Positions 41,363-50,677 of a DNA stretch of 64,000 nucleotides are shown in pieces. How positions within the stretch are numbered: position 1 is the stretch's first letter; each line of letters begins with the position of its first letter. The position numbers and the translations under genes are program-made. Source of the stretch: Brevundimonas sp. LM2 (GTDB taxonomy: Bacteria; Pseudomonadota; Alphaproteobacteria; Caulobacterales; Caulobacteraceae); the NCBI RefSeq assembly GCF_002002865.1, contig NZ_CP019508.1, positions 2,832,501 to 2,896,500 on the forward strand. The letters are read 5' to 3'. Below the pieces are notes generated by a model, which saw only the letters and a program-made list of their open reading frames with translations, searched no databases and had not been told where the DNA came from.

Positions 41363-42613
41363 ATGTTCGAGTTCGGCAGGGACATCCGCAAACTGTTCGG
41401 TGAAGCCCGCGACAGCGACGACCTGGGCTGGCTGGAGCTGATCGGCATCGATCTGCTGGCCGTCGAGGCGCGGGCCCTGACCACCGACGGCGGTCGGGTG
41501 TCGTGCCGCCAGCCGGGCCGGACCTGGCTTCGGGCCTCGGCCCTGTGGCGGGAGCATGCCCGGCGCACCGGCCACCGCGACAGCCTCGCCAAGGCCCTGG
41601 CCACCGCCGAGGATGCCGCCAAGGCGTCGACGACCGAAGACGATACGGCCCGTTCCGGCCTGGCGCGCGCCCTGGCCCTGCTGGTCTCGTTCGATCTTTT
41701 CGGCGACCGCGAGACCCTGGAAGAGGCGGCCCATGCCGCGCGCGAGACCCGGCCGCGCCGCCTGGCCACCCTGGCCACCAGCGCCGGGGTCCATGCCCGC
41801 ATCCGCGCCCGCCAGGCGCGGCTGAGCGACACCTCCGCCGACCGTCTGGACGCTGCCGCCCTGATGGATGCGGCCCTGACCGCCGCCCTGAAACACAATC
41901 CGGCCGAAGCCGACGAACTGCGGCTCGACAGCGCCGCCCTGGCGCTGGAGGGTGGCATCCTGCAGCGCGATCCTCGCCTGCTGGACCAGGCCGGGCGGGA
42001 CCTGAAGGCCCTGGTCGAGGCCTCCTCGCCTGACACTCGCCCCCTGACGCGGGCCCGGGCCCTGGCCCTGTGCGGCGCGGGGCTCTCGGCCCTGGCGACC
42101 ATGGCGGACGACGCGGGCGCGATCGAGGCCGGACATGCGATGTTCGAGGCCGCCGCCGACCAGTTCACCCCCGACCACAGCCCGATGGACTGGGTCGCCA
42201 TCCAGGTGGCCCGCGCGGTCGATCCGGCTACCCCTGCCGCGGCCCTGACCCAGGCCGAAGCCCTGACCACGGGCCGAGGCACGGTGCTCGGCGCCTTGGC
42301 CGTTGACCTGCTCATCGCCCGCGAGGTCGAGCGGGCCATCGACGCCGGCGACCTGATCGCCCTGACCCGGATCGAGACCCGGATCCGCCGCTGCCTGGCC
42401 GAGCGCGCCGGGCCGCCGTCCGCCGTCGACTGGGCGGTCGATCAGATCGCCATGGCCCGGGTCATGATCGCCCGCGCCGGCCTGATGGACGCCGACCCCG
42501 GTCAGGCCGCCTTCGTCCTGTCCGAAGCGGCCGAGGCCGTCCGCGACCACGGCGTGCCGGTGCTGGCCGACCGGGCCAAGGGGCTGATGCTGGGCCTGGC
42601 GGTCCGGGCCTGA
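41363..42613 (+). CDS. Hypothetical helical-repeat protein
   Basis: A 416-residue soluble protein built of Ala/Leu/Arg-rich helices (for example LAKALATAEDAAKASTTEDD and SGLARALALLVSFDLFGDRE), giving a TPR-like alpha-solenoid look. No canonical TPR consensus or known family was recognised. GTG 41357 with a GGAGAG site just before it is an alternative start. It is divergent from the ene-reductase gene. Confidence 0.65.
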   Translation: MFEFGRDIRKLFGEARDSDDLGWLELIGIDLLAVEARALTTDGGRVSCRQPGRTWLRASALWREHARRTGHRDSLAKALATAEDAAKASTTEDDTARSGLARALALLVSFDLFGDRETLEEAAHAARETRPRRLATLATSAGVHARIRARQARLSDTSADRLDAAALMDAALTAALKHNPAEADELRLDSAALALEGGILQRDPRLLDQAGRDLKALVEASSPDTRPLTRARALALCGAGLSALATMADDAGAIEAGHAMFEAAADQFTPDHSPMDWVAIQVARAVDPATPAAALTQAEALTTGRGTVLGALAVDLLIAREVERAIDAGDLIALTRIETRIRRCLAERAGPPSAVDWAVDQIAMARVMIARAGLMDADPGQAAFVLSEAAEAVRDHGVPVLADRAKGLMLGLAVRA

Positions 42614-42661
42614 GTCGTCTCGGCATCAGGCCGCGGGGATTCGGGCCAGGGTTCGGATGGC

Positions 42662-43396
42662 CTAGACCTGGGCCAGCCCGCCGTCGACGAACACCTCGCC
42701 CCCGGTCATGAAGCTGGAATCCGACGACGCCAGGAAGGCCGCGACCGCGCCCGTCTCCGACGGCTCGCCCATCCGCCCCAGCACCGTCGAGGCCCCGATG
42801 GCCGCCAGGCCCTCGGCCCCCAGGACCTCGGACGCCAGTTCGGTCGTGATCGGCCCGGGCGACAGGACGTTGACGCGGATGCCGCTGCCCTTCAGGTCCA
42901 GGGCCCAGCTGCGGGCCAGGTTGCGGATCGCGGCCTTGGTGGCGCTGTAGATGCTGAACGCCGGGGTCCCCATCACCCCCGTGCTCGACCCCGTCAGGAT
43001 GATCGACCCGCCCGCCGACATCAGCGGCAGGGCCTTCTGCACGGTGAAGACCGTGCCCTTCACATTGATGTCGAAGGTCTGGTCGTAGTGCTCGGGCGTG
43101 ATCTCGCTCAGGGCGGCGAAGGCTCCGGTCCCGGCGTTGGCGAACAGGATGTCCAACCCGCCGCGCTCGGCCTTCACCGTCGCATAGAGCCGGTCCAGGT
43201 CGGCGGGGTCGGTGATGGATCCGACCACCGCCCGGGCGTTGGTCCCAAGTTGCGCCACCGCCGCGTCCAGCTGCGCCGACCGCCGGCCGAACAGGTAGAC
43301 GAACGCCCCTTCCTCGATGAAGCGTTTGGCCGCCCCGAACCCGATGCCCGTGCCACCGCCGGTGATGACCGCCGTCTTCCCTTGAAGTCTGCTCAT
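42662..43396 (-). CDS. SDR family oxidoreductase
   Basis: A 244-residue short-chain dehydrogenase. The NAD(P) motif is TGGGTGIG near residues 13-20, ANAGTGA follows, and the catalytic Ser (TGSSTG), Tyr and Lys (SIYSATKAA) are in place. The substrate is unknown. It is divergent from an HxlR regulator, whose likely operator lies between the two starts; such enzymes are often quinone- or aldehyde-responsive. Confidence 0.92.
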   Translation of the reverse strand: MSRLQGKTAVITGGGTGIGFGAAKRFIEEGAFVYLFGRRSAQLDAAVAQLGTNARAVVGSITDPADLDRLYATVKAERGGLDILFANAGTGAFAALSEITPEHYDQTFDINVKGTVFTVQKALPLMSAGGSIILTGSSTGVMGTPAFSIYSATKAAIRNLARSWALDLKGSGIRVNVLSPGPITTELASEVLGAEGLAAIGASTVLGRMGEPSETGAVAAFLASSDSSFMTGGEVFVDGGLAQV

Positions 43397-43432
43397 GATG
43401 TGCTCCTGTCATTGAGTGGACAGAAGCTGGCG

Positions 43433-43476
43433 GCCTACCCACCTATGGACAAGTATGCACCTTTTGGTAAGTAGGC
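43433..43476. promoter_or_regulatory. Candidate HxlR operator in the SDR/HxlR divergent promoter
   Basis: Inverted arms GCCTACCCACC (43433-43443) and GGTAAGTAGGC (43466-43476) match at 9 of 11 positions. Read on the minus strand, the right part gives TACTTACCAAAAGGTGCATA followed by CTTG, which resembles the TACTTAC...AAAAG half-sites known for HxlR/DUF24 regulators. It lies in the 83-base space between the two starts. Confidence 0.55.
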
Positions 43477-43479
43477 AGA

Positions 43480-43908
43480 ATGTCCGCTGAACCCGTCGAT
43501 CCCTCGCCCGCCCAGACCTGCACCCCCACGCTGCCCGGCTTCACCTGCGGCCTGGACGCGACCCTGCGGGTCATCTCCGGCAAGTGGAAGCCGCTGATCC
43601 TCTACTTCCTGGCGCAGGGCGGGCCGACCCGCTACGGCGAGTTGCGGCGGGCGATCCGGGACGTCAGCGACAAGATGCTGATCCAGCAGCTGAAGGAACT
43701 ACAGGCCGACGACCTGGTCCGGCGCAACGACTATCGGGAAGTCCCGCCCCGCGTGGATTACAGCCTGACCCCGCTCGGGCAGAGCCTGGCGCAGGCCCTC
43801 GTCGGACTCTGCACCTGGGGCACCGAGAACATGGCGGAGGTTCAGAAGGTCTATGCCCGACGCGAGGCCTTGGCCGCGTCGCGCGCCGAGGGAACGGCCG
43901 GCGTCTGA
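43480..43908 (+). CDS. HxlR family transcriptional regulator
   Basis: A 142-residue winged-helix regulator of the HxlR/DUF24 type. The N-terminal Cys (TCTPTLPGFTCGLDATLRVI) is where family members sense quinones or aldehydes. The family sequence SGKWKPLILYFLAQGGPTRY and the wing RRNDYREVPPRVDYSLT follow. It should control the divergent SDR gene and itself. The stop is 2 bases from the stop of cysQ on the other strand. Confidence 0.9.
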   Translation: MSAEPVDPSPAQTCTPTLPGFTCGLDATLRVISGKWKPLILYFLAQGGPTRYGELRRAIRDVSDKMLIQQLKELQADDLVRRNDYREVPPRVDYSLTPLGQSLAQALVGLCTWGTENMAEVQKVYARREALAASRAEGTAGV

Positions 43909-43909
43909 C

Positions 43910-44704
43910 CTAGCCGCCCATCGCCACGAACGGCCCGTTCAGGAAGCCCGGCTTGGCGTACCCCAGCGGCGATCCGTCGGCGGCCAGCACGCGACCACCC
44001 GCTGCCTCCAGCACCGCCTGGCCGGCCGCCGTGTCCCATTCCGAGGTCGGGCCAGTGCGGGGATAGGCGTCGAACCGGCCCTCGGCGATCAGGCAGAACT
44101 TCAACGACGAATCCGTCCCCTGCCATTTCGTGCAGCCGTGGCGGGCGGCCAGACGGGTCGCCTCCTCGTCCGTCACGCTGTGGCTCAGCAGGGCGATGCC
44201 CTCGTCCGGCCGGTTGCGGACCTTGATGGCGCGCCAAGGGTCGTTGCCGCTCTCGGCATAGCGGCGCATCTCGGCCCCGCCGCCTGGCGCCGTGCGCCAG
44301 GTCGTGGCCGTCGCTGGGGCGGTGACCACGCCGGCGACCGGACGACCGTCCTGAATCAGGGCGATGTTGACGGTGAAACTCTCCTTGCCCGCCACGAACC
44401 CCTTGGTGCCGTCCAGCGGATCGATCAGCCAGAACACCGCGTCAGCGCTGGCCGGCCTGCCCTCGGCCTCCGACTGCTCCTCGGCCACGGCCTGGATGTC
44501 GGGATACAGGGCCGCCAGACGCGACAGGATCAGGGCCTCGGCCTGCTGGTCCGCCAGGGTGACCGGGCTGTCGTCGGCCTTGGTGAAGACCTCGCCCCCC
44601 GCCCGCCAGAACGGCAGGATGACCCGCGCGGCGTCCTCGGCGATGTCGGCGATACGGTCGTGCAGGGCACCGGAGGCGAGGTCGGAAGCGAGGTCTGAGG
44701 TCAT
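43910..44704 (-). CDS. cysQ: 3'(2'),5'-bisphosphate nucleotidase CysQ
   Basis: A 264-residue inositol-monophosphatase-superfamily enzyme that hydrolyses PAP to AMP and so supports sulfate assimilation. Metal-binding motifs are AEEQSE, DPLDGTKGF and the C-terminal SEWDTAAGQAVLEAAGG. The length fits. It faces away from chpT, with 64 bases of divergent promoter between them. Confidence 0.9.
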   Translation of the reverse strand: MTSDLASDLASGALHDRIADIAEDAARVILPFWRAGGEVFTKADDSPVTLADQQAEALILSRLAALYPDIQAVAEEQSEAEGRPASADAVFWLIDPLDGTKGFVAGKESFTVNIALIQDGRPVAGVVTAPATATTWRTAPGGGAEMRRYAESGNDPWRAIKVRNRPDEGIALLSHSVTDEEATRLAARHGCTKWQGTDSSLKFCLIAEGRFDAYPRTGPTSEWDTAAGQAVLEAAGGRVLAADGSPLGYAKPGFLNGPFVAMGG

Positions 44705-44768
44705 TTCGCGGGGGATAGACCATCCGGGGTGGTTTCGCGAAGGGGCAAATCACCCCAGCTTGCTAACC

Positions 44769-45452
44769 ATGACCGATACCGCCTTCGACGCCCCGTTGCA
44801 GACTCTGCCGCTGGATCGCCTGCCGATGGATGGCCCCGAACTGGCCAGTCTGATTGCGGCCAAGCTGTGCCACGATTTCATCAGCCCGTCCGGGGCGATC
44901 GTCTCGGGCCTGGACCTGTTGAACGATCCGTCGGCGCAGGACATGCGCGACGACGCCATCGCCCTGATCACCGACAGCGCCAAGAAGATGGTCGCCCTGG
45001 TGCAGTTCTGCCGCGTCGCCTTCGGGGCCGCCACCACGGCCGAGCGGTTCACGGGCAGCGAGCTCCAGGCCCTGGTCGACGGCGTGACCCAGGGCGGGCG
45101 GGCCACCCTGGACTGGCGGCTGGAGGTCGCGGAATACGCCAAGCCCCAGGCCCGGGCCCTGATGAACCTGGCCTATCTGACGATCGCGGCCCTGCCGATG
45201 GGCGGCCAGGCCGTCGTCACGGCGCGCGCCGGAGCGGCCGGGCTCGTGCTGGAGGGGGTCGCCGAGGGCGCGCGCGCCCGGCTCAAGCCCGAGGCGGCGA
45301 CGGGGCTGGCGGGTCAGCGGCTGACGGAAGGTCTTGCGGGCCAGTGGGTCCAGCCCTACTGGCTGTGGCTGACCGTGCAGCAGGCCGGCGGGACCCTGGA
45401 CGTCGAGACCGTCGACGGTCGTGTGGTTTTGAGGGCAACGATGACGTCTTAA
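44769..45452 (+). CDS. chpT: Histidine phosphotransferase ChpT
   Basis: A 227-residue phosphotransferase that in Caulobacter passes phosphate from CckA to CtrA and CpdR. The phospho-acceptor is H35 in LCHDFISPSGAIVSGLDLLN, followed by DMRDDAIALITDSAKKMVAL. The C-terminal half has the degenerate ATPase-like fold of ChpT without kinase motifs (AYLTIAALPMGGQ is an approximate equivalent in family; here NLAYLTIAALPMGG). Start is ATG 44769. A receiver protein and a CheR follow in the same direction. Confidence 0.9.
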   Translation: MTDTAFDAPLQTLPLDRLPMDGPELASLIAAKLCHDFISPSGAIVSGLDLLNDPSAQDMRDDAIALITDSAKKMVALVQFCRVAFGAATTAERFTGSELQALVDGVTQGGRATLDWRLEVAEYAKPQARALMNLAYLTIAALPMGGQAVVTARAGAAGLVLEGVAEGARARLKPEAATGLAGQRLTEGLAGQWVQPYWLWLTVQQAGGTLDVETVDGRVVLRATMTS

Positions 45453-45542
45453 TCCAACATCCGAACGGCTCGTTAACCCACGATCGTCGATGATGCCGGG
45501 GAAACGGCGGCCTGATTCCGTCCGTTGGGAGAACGACACGCC

Positions 45543-45914
45543 GTGGACGTCCGGACCTGCCTCATCGTGGACGACAGCCGGATCATCCGGAAGGTGGCGC
45601 GTCGCATCGTCGAGGCTCTGGACTTCGAGGTCGACGAGGCGGCCGACGGCATCGAGGCCCTGTCCCATTGCGCCGGCCTGATGCCGGACGTGATCCTGCT
45701 GGACTGGAACATGCCGGTCATGGACGGGCTGACCTTCATCCGCCGCCTGCGCGCCCAGCCTAACGGCGGCCACCCCAAGGTGCTGTTCTGCACCATCGAG
45801 ACCGCGCCCGAGCGGATCGCCGAGGCCCTGGGGGCCGGGGCCGACGACTACATCATGAAGCCGTTCGACGGCGAGATCCTGCAGTCGAAACTGTCCGAAG
45901 TCGGAGCCGTCTGA
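45543..45914 (+). CDS. Single-domain response regulator (CheY-like)
   Basis: A 123-residue receiver with no output domain. The phospho-acceptor is D54 in ILLDWNMPVMDG, the acidic pair is VDD at 9-11, and the conserved Lys is in YIMKPFDG. GTG 45543 was chosen over the TTG at 45525 because a GGGAGA site lies before it. Between chpT and cheR, it could be a phosphate acceptor for ChpT or a CheY type. Confidence 0.88.
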   Translation: MDVRTCLIVDDSRIIRKVARRIVEALDFEVDEAADGIEALSHCAGLMPDVILLDWNMPVMDGLTFIRRLRAQPNGGHPKVLFCTIETAPERIAEALGAGADDYIMKPFDGEILQSKLSEVGAV

Positions 45915-45946
45915 AGCCGCGCCATGCCCTCTTCCGTAGTTCAGCC

Positions 45947-46762
45947 ATGACCGAGGACGATTTCGATCGCTTGCAGGCCCTGCTGGCCTCGCGAGCCGGC
46001 TTCCGCCTGGGCCGCGAGCGCATCCACCTGGCCGAGCACCGGCTGGCCCCGGTGGCCCGCCGCGAGGGCTTCGACAGCGTGGACGCCCTGCTGGCCACCC
46101 TGTGGGTCAAGCCGGTGGCATCGCTGGGCTGGGCCGTGATCGAGGCCCTGCTCAATCCCGAGACCTGGTTCCGCCGCGACCGCGCGGTGTTCGACACCTT
46201 CAGCCGCGAGCTGCTGCCCGCCATCGGTCGTGTCCGGCCCGCAGGCCTGGTCAGGGTCTGGTCGGCCGGCTGCTCCAGCGGACAGGAAGCCTATTCCCTG
46301 GCCATGGGTGCGCTGGACGGGGGCGCCAATGTCGAGGTGCTGGCCACCGACCTTTCGCAGCGCGCTCTGGACAAGGCGCGGTCCGGCATCTTCAGCGCCT
46401 TCGAGATCCAGCGCGGCCTGTCGGCCCAGACCATGCTGCAATGGTTCGAGCCGGCCGAGGATGCCTGGGCGGCCCGGCCCCAGCTCCGCAGCGCCGTCCG
46501 CTTCGCCCGGCACAACCTGCTGGACGCCCCGACCGACGAGGCGCGCTTCGACATCATCGTCTGTCGCAACGTCCTGTCCGAGATGGAGCCGACCCGACGC
46601 GGCGCGGTGGTGGACAATCTGGAGCGTCGTCTGGTCGACGACGGCGTGCTGATCCTGGGCATGGACGAACGGATCGACGGCGACACGGTCGCCTTCCGCC
46701 CCGTCAACGGCCGCCGCGGCCTCTACGTCAAGGCCCCCTCGGCCCTCAGCCGGGCGGCCTAG
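45947..46762 (+). CDS. cheR: CheR-type protein-glutamate methyltransferase
   Basis: A 271-residue SAM-dependent methyltransferase. The N-terminal helical domain is about 1-75, LLNPETWFRR matches the CheR NExxFFR site, and SAM motif I is VWSAGCSSGQEAYSLAM. FDIIVCRNVL and a C-terminal VAFRPVNGRRGLYVK complete it. CheR methylates chemoreceptors, but no receptor or other che genes are here. It follows the receiver gene by 32 bases and may work on a different target. Confidence 0.88.
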   Translation: MTEDDFDRLQALLASRAGFRLGRERIHLAEHRLAPVARREGFDSVDALLATLWVKPVASLGWAVIEALLNPETWFRRDRAVFDTFSRELLPAIGRVRPAGLVRVWSAGCSSGQEAYSLAMGALDGGANVEVLATDLSQRALDKARSGIFSAFEIQRGLSAQTMLQWFEPAEDAWAARPQLRSAVRFARHNLLDAPTDEARFDIIVCRNVLSEMEPTRRGAVVDNLERRLVDDGVLILGMDERIDGDTVAFRPVNGRRGLYVKAPSALSRAA

Positions 46763-46832
46763 GCAGACCCTCCCCCATCAGGTCGGAATTGTACGGTCGA
46801 CACCACCGCTTCCCGCCCCCTATCCTCCCCGT

Positions 46833-48737
46833 GTGTCGGGGATGACGATCATGCGGTGGGCGCTGTTTCTGGGATCGCTTGCGCTCGCCCTGATGATCGG
46901 CATCTGGGCGCTGCAGGTGCCGGCGCCCCGCGGCCTGGACGCGCCGGCGACCGCCTTTTCGGCCGAACGCGCCATGGCCGATGTCCGCGTGATCGGGGCG
47001 CGACCTCACCCGGTCGGCTCGGCCGATCACGCCCGGGTCCAGGCCTGGCTGGTCGACCGGATGCGCGCCCTGGGGCTGAACCCGGTCCTGCAGGCGGGGG
47101 CCCTGTCGCCCGCGGCGGTCAACAGCCTAACGCGCTGGGGTGGCGACCCGGCGGCGGCGGACAATGCGGCGGTCAATGTCGTCGGCATCCTGCCAGGGCG
47201 CGATCCGGCAGCCGCGGCGGTCGTGCTGATGGCCCATTACGACAGCGCCTGGGGCTCCCCGGGCGCAGCGGATGACGGCGCGGGCGTGGCCGCGGTGCTG
47301 GAGACGGTGCGCGCCATCCGGGCGCGGGGCGGAGCGGACCGCACCCTGATCGTCCTGCTGACCGACGCTGAGGAGTTGAATCTCGACGGCGCGCGCATCT
47401 TCTTCTCCGAACACCCCCTGCGGGATCGGGTCGGGGCGGTGGTCAATCTGGAGGCGCGCGGCGGGGGCGGTCGGGCGATGATGTTCGAGACCGGACGGGG
47501 CAATGCCCAGACCATCGCCCTGTTCGCCCGCGCCTCGGCCCGGGCCGACGGTGGCGCGACTTCCAACGCCCTGTCGATCTTCGTCTACGAGACCATGCCC
47601 AACGGCACCGACTTCACCATTCCGAAGAACCGGGGCATCGCGGGGGTCAACTTCGCCTTCATCGGCCGCCCCTCGCAGTACCATTCGCCGACCGCCACGC
47701 CCGACAATCTCGACCGGGGCGCGTTGCAGCATATCGGCGCCCAGGCCCTGGAGGCGACCGACGCCCACCTGCGCACTCGGGCCCTGCCGGCCGCAAGCGC
47801 CAATGTCGTCTATGGCGACGTGCTGGGACGTCTGTTCATCGTCCATTCGACCGGCCTGGGCTGGACGCTGCTGGCGCTGACGGCCGGCCTGCTGGCCTTC
47901 GCGGCCTGGGGCGCGCGCCATGCGACGCGGCTGCCGGCGGCCGACGTCGGGCGCGGCCTGCTGTCGGGTCTGTGGCTGCTGGCCATGGGCATCGTTGTGA
48001 CCCACGGGGTTCGCGCCCTGGCGGGACCTTCGGCGGCGCGGGCCGAATCGGCCGACGTCTATTACACCCTTCTGCGACGCCTGCCGTGGATGGAGGCGGG
48101 CACCGGTCTGGCCGTGCTCGCCGTGGCGCTGGCGGCGCTGGCGGGGCGGGCGGCGCTCGGACCCCGGGTTCTCGCGGGGGTCGTCGTCGCGGCGGTGGCG
48201 ACGGTCACGCTGCTGAACGGCGTCGACCCCCTGGTGCTCGGGGCCGGCGCGGTGGCCCTCACGCTCTCGCTCTGGAGCCAGGCGGCCCCCCGGACTGTCT
48301 GGGGCGGCTGGCTGGGCCTGATGACACTCGTCCTGATCCTGGGCGGGGTGGCCCAGGCCGCAGCCCCCGAGGCCGCGCTGATCTTCGTCTGGCCGGGCCT
48401 GCTGGCGGCCCTCGCGGCCGCGGGCTGCGCCCTGATCGGGGCCCGGCTCGAACATCCCCGCGCCCTGCTCCCGGCGGCGCTGGCGACGGTGCTGGGCGGT
48501 GCCTGGATCGTCTCCCTGGCCCATCCCGTCTTCCTGGGTGTCGGCATGGACATTCCCGGCGTCCTGGCCCTGATGGCGCTGCTGATCCTGTTGTTCGCCC
48601 GCCCCCTGGCCCCGCCCGACGCCCGCGCCACCCTCGCGGCCGCCGCGGCCGCGAGCCTGATCCTAGCCTGCGGCCTGTCGCTCACCGCCCGTTCGGTCGA
48701 GCCCATGCCGCCGCCGAGCGCGGACGGCCCGACCTAG
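46833..48737 (+). CDS. M28 family zinc peptidase with C-terminal membrane domain
   Basis: A 634-residue protein. A membrane anchor (ALFLGSLALALMIGIWAL) leads to a peptidase M28 domain (about 35-330) with metal ligands in LMAHYDSAWGSPGAADDGAG and LLTDAEELNLDGA. The C-terminal half (about 335-620) has about eight membrane segments of unknown role. M28 members are aminopeptidases. Starts GTG 46833 and ATG 46842 are both possible. A related membrane-bound M28 layout is known, but the substrate is not. Confidence 0.85.
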   Translation: MSGMTIMRWALFLGSLALALMIGIWALQVPAPRGLDAPATAFSAERAMADVRVIGARPHPVGSADHARVQAWLVDRMRALGLNPVLQAGALSPAAVNSLTRWGGDPAAADNAAVNVVGILPGRDPAAAAVVLMAHYDSAWGSPGAADDGAGVAAVLETVRAIRARGGADRTLIVLLTDAEELNLDGARIFFSEHPLRDRVGAVVNLEARGGGGRAMMFETGRGNAQTIALFARASARADGGATSNALSIFVYETMPNGTDFTIPKNRGIAGVNFAFIGRPSQYHSPTATPDNLDRGALQHIGAQALEATDAHLRTRALPAASANVVYGDVLGRLFIVHSTGLGWTLLALTAGLLAFAAWGARHATRLPAADVGRGLLSGLWLLAMGIVVTHGVRALAGPSAARAESADVYYTLLRRLPWMEAGTGLAVLAVALAALAGRAALGPRVLAGVVVAAVATVTLLNGVDPLVLGAGAVALTLSLWSQAAPRTVWGGWLGLMTLVLILGGVAQAAAPEAALIFVWPGLLAALAAAGCALIGARLEHPRALLPAALATVLGGAWIVSLAHPVFLGVGMDIPGVLALMALLILLFARPLAPPDARATLAAAAAASLILACGLSLTARSVEPMPPPSADGPT

Positions 48738-48809
48738 GGCAGCCAGAGCTTCTCCGCTCCGCTGCCTCCTACGTCAAAATCGGACGTATGAACTCGATGG
48801 GACGGAAAA

Positions 48810-48824
48810 GAACAAATTGCCAAC
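48810..48824. promoter_or_regulatory. Candidate LexA (SOS) box upstream of recA
   Basis: GAACAAATTGCCAAC reads GTTG-N7-GTTC on the other strand, one mismatch from the alphaproteobacterial GTTC-N7-GTTC LexA box. It lies 109 bases before the recA start. Another GAAC at 48827 follows. No perfect box was found in the 195-base leader. Confidence 0.5.
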
Positions 48825-48932
48825 CGGAACAAACCGTGTACTCTCTGGGCTCACACGGGAGCGGGTCACGGTCATCGGACCGAAGGCGGGCCTCTCCCCC
48901 AGCGTCCTCAGGACAGGGTCTCAACGGGAATC

Positions 48933-50036
48933 ATGGCAAGGGAGAGTGGCAAGGTGGCATCGCAGGCGGCATTGAAATTGGTGGGCAAGGACGACGGCGA
49001 CAAGCAGCGCGCGCTGGAGGCGGCGATCGCTCAGATCGACCGCGCCTTCGGCAAGGGCTCGGTCATGAAACTGGGCAAGGGCGGGATCGCCGACGTGATC
49101 CCCTCGGTGTCCACCGGCTCGCTCGGCCTGGACATGGCGCTCGGCATCGGCGGCCTGCCGCGCGGGCGGGTGATCGAGGTGTTCGGCCCGGAATCCTCGG
49201 GCAAGACGACCCTGGCCCTGCACACCGTGGCCGAGATCCAGAAATCGGGCGGCACCGCCGCCTTCGTCGACGCCGAACACGCGCTGGACCCCGGCTATGC
49301 CCAGAAGCTGGGCGTCAACCTCGACGACCTGCTGGTGTCCCAGCCGGACACCGGCGAACAGGCGCTGGAGATCGTCGACACCCTGGTGCGTTCGGGAGCC
49401 GTGGACATCGTGGTGGTCGACTCCGTCGCCGCCCTGACGCCGCGGGCCGAGATCGAGGGCGAAATGGGCGACAGCCTGCCGGGTCTTCAGGCCCGTCTGA
49501 TGTCGCAGGCCCTGCGCAAGCTGACCGCCTCCATCTCCAAGTCCAACTGCATCGTCCTGTTCATCAACCAGATCCGCCACAAGATCGGCGTCATGTACGG
49601 CAGCCCCGAGACGACCACGGGCGGCAATGCGCTGAAGTTCTACGCCTCGGTCCGTCTCGACATCCGCCGCACGGGCGCGATCAAGGACCGCGACGAGGTC
49701 GTCGGCAACACGACCCGGGTCAAGGTGGTCAAGAACAAGGTCGCCCCCCCGTTCCGCGAGGTCATCTTCGACATCATGTACGGCGAAGGCATCTCCAAAC
49801 TGGGCGAGATCATCGACCTGGGGGTCAAGGCCGGCATCATCGAGAAGTCCGGCTCCTGGTTCAGCTACGATTCGACCCGGATCGGCCAGGGCCGCGAGAA
49901 CGTGCGCGCCTTCCTCAAGGCCAACCCCGACATGGCTGACGCCATCGAGGACCGGGTGCGCAAATCCACCTCCAAGATCGCCGAGGAGCTGCTGGGCTCG
50001 CCCGAGCCGGACGAGGGCCAGGACCTCGAGGGCTAG
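48933..50036 (+). CDS. recA: Recombinase RecA
   Basis: A 367-residue RecA that promotes homologous recombination and LexA autocleavage. Walker A is GPESSGKT at residues 85-92, Walker B is [12 protein letters not shown] and the DNA-binding loop is [20 protein letters not shown]. The C-terminus is acidic ([12 protein letters not shown]). The N-terminus is slightly longer than in E. coli. A candidate LexA box precedes it and a strong terminator follows. Confidence 0.98.
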   Translation: MARESGKVASQAALKLVGKDDGDKQRALEAAIAQIDRAFGKGSVMKLGKGGIADVIPSVSTGSLGLDMALGIGGLPRGRVIEVFGPESSGKTTLALHTVAEIQKSGGTAAFVDAEHALDPGYAQKLGVNLDDLLVSQPDTGEQALEIVDTLVRSGAVDIVVVDSVAALTPRAEIEGEMGDSLPGLQARLMSQALRKLTASISKSNCIVLFINQIRHKIGVMYGSPETTTGGNALKFYASVRLDIRRTGAIKDRDEVVGNTTRVKVVKNKVAPPFREVIFDIMYGEGISKLGEIIDLGVKAGIIEKSGSWFSYDSTRIGQGRENVRAFLKANPDMADAIEDRVRKSTSKIAEELLGSPEPDEGQDLEG

Positions 50037-50137
50037 AGGAAAGGCGGACCTGGAGGTCCGCGCTCCACGAACACTCCGCCCGGCTGGTCCCCGCGACCCG
50101 CCGCCGACCCCCGCGGGGCTCGGGCCGGGCGGAGTCA

Positions 50138-50172
50138 GGCCGCCCGGCGCAAGCCGGGCGGCCTTCTTTCTT
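50138..50172 (+). terminator. Rho-independent terminator after recA
   Basis: A perfect 11-bp stem GGCCGCCCGGC / GCCGGGCGGCC with a GCAA loop is followed by TTCTTTCTT. This is the most convincing intrinsic terminator in the window. Confidence 0.92.
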
Positions 50173-50183
50173 CCCCGCGCGCC

Positions 50184-50534
50184 TCAGCGGTCCCGCAAGG
50201 CCCGCTGCAGCCGGGGCCTGACCCGCAGGAACGCCACATACAGGCGCTCCAGCACCTCCAGGACCCGCCGGTTGCGCGCCAGCCGCCCCAGCGGGGCCAG
50301 CACCGGAATGGCGCGCCACATGGCCGCGAACGCCTCGGCCCCCGAGACCAGCCGCCCGTCCTCGCGCGCATGGAACCGGGCCAGCAGGTCGGCGCGGTCG
50401 ATCGGACACTGCCCCTGCCCCGTCGCCACATCGATGAAACGGATGGCTCCACGCCGGTCCAGCCGGCGCATCAAGGCGATTTCGCGCCGACACAGGGGGC
50501 AGTCCCCGTCGAACCAGACGTCCAGCGTGTTCAT
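50184..50534 (-). CDS. DCC family thiol-disulfide oxidoreductase-like protein
   Basis: A 116-residue protein of the DUF393/DCC family. The DGDCPLCRREI motif (FDGDCPLC) is near residue 9, and FIDVATGQGQCPIDRADLLA and HAREDGRLVSGAEAF match the family. A redox role is suggested by the CxxC but not proven. Start is ATG 50534 with a GGGGGAGG site. It converges on recA. Confidence 0.88.
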   Translation of the reverse strand: MNTLDVWFDGDCPLCRREIALMRRLDRRGAIRFIDVATGQGQCPIDRADLLARFHAREDGRLVSGAEAFAAMWRAIPVLAPLGRLARNRRVLEVLERLYVAFLRVRPRLQRALRDR

Positions 50535-50677
50535 GCCCTCCCCCTTAGACCCGCTGGCCGGTTTCGTCGCCGCGCCGCGACGCCGCGCTCTGCCCAAGGC
50601 CGTCGTGGACAAAACCCGATAAACCGCTTGAACCTTCCGCCCGGTCGGTGGTTCTTCGACCACTCAAGGAGACGACC

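Noticed and set aside
40286..42550. Long minus-strand frame over the ene-reductase and helical protein
   Set aside because: Its C-terminal half is the ene-reductase region in a wrong frame and the rest is antisense.
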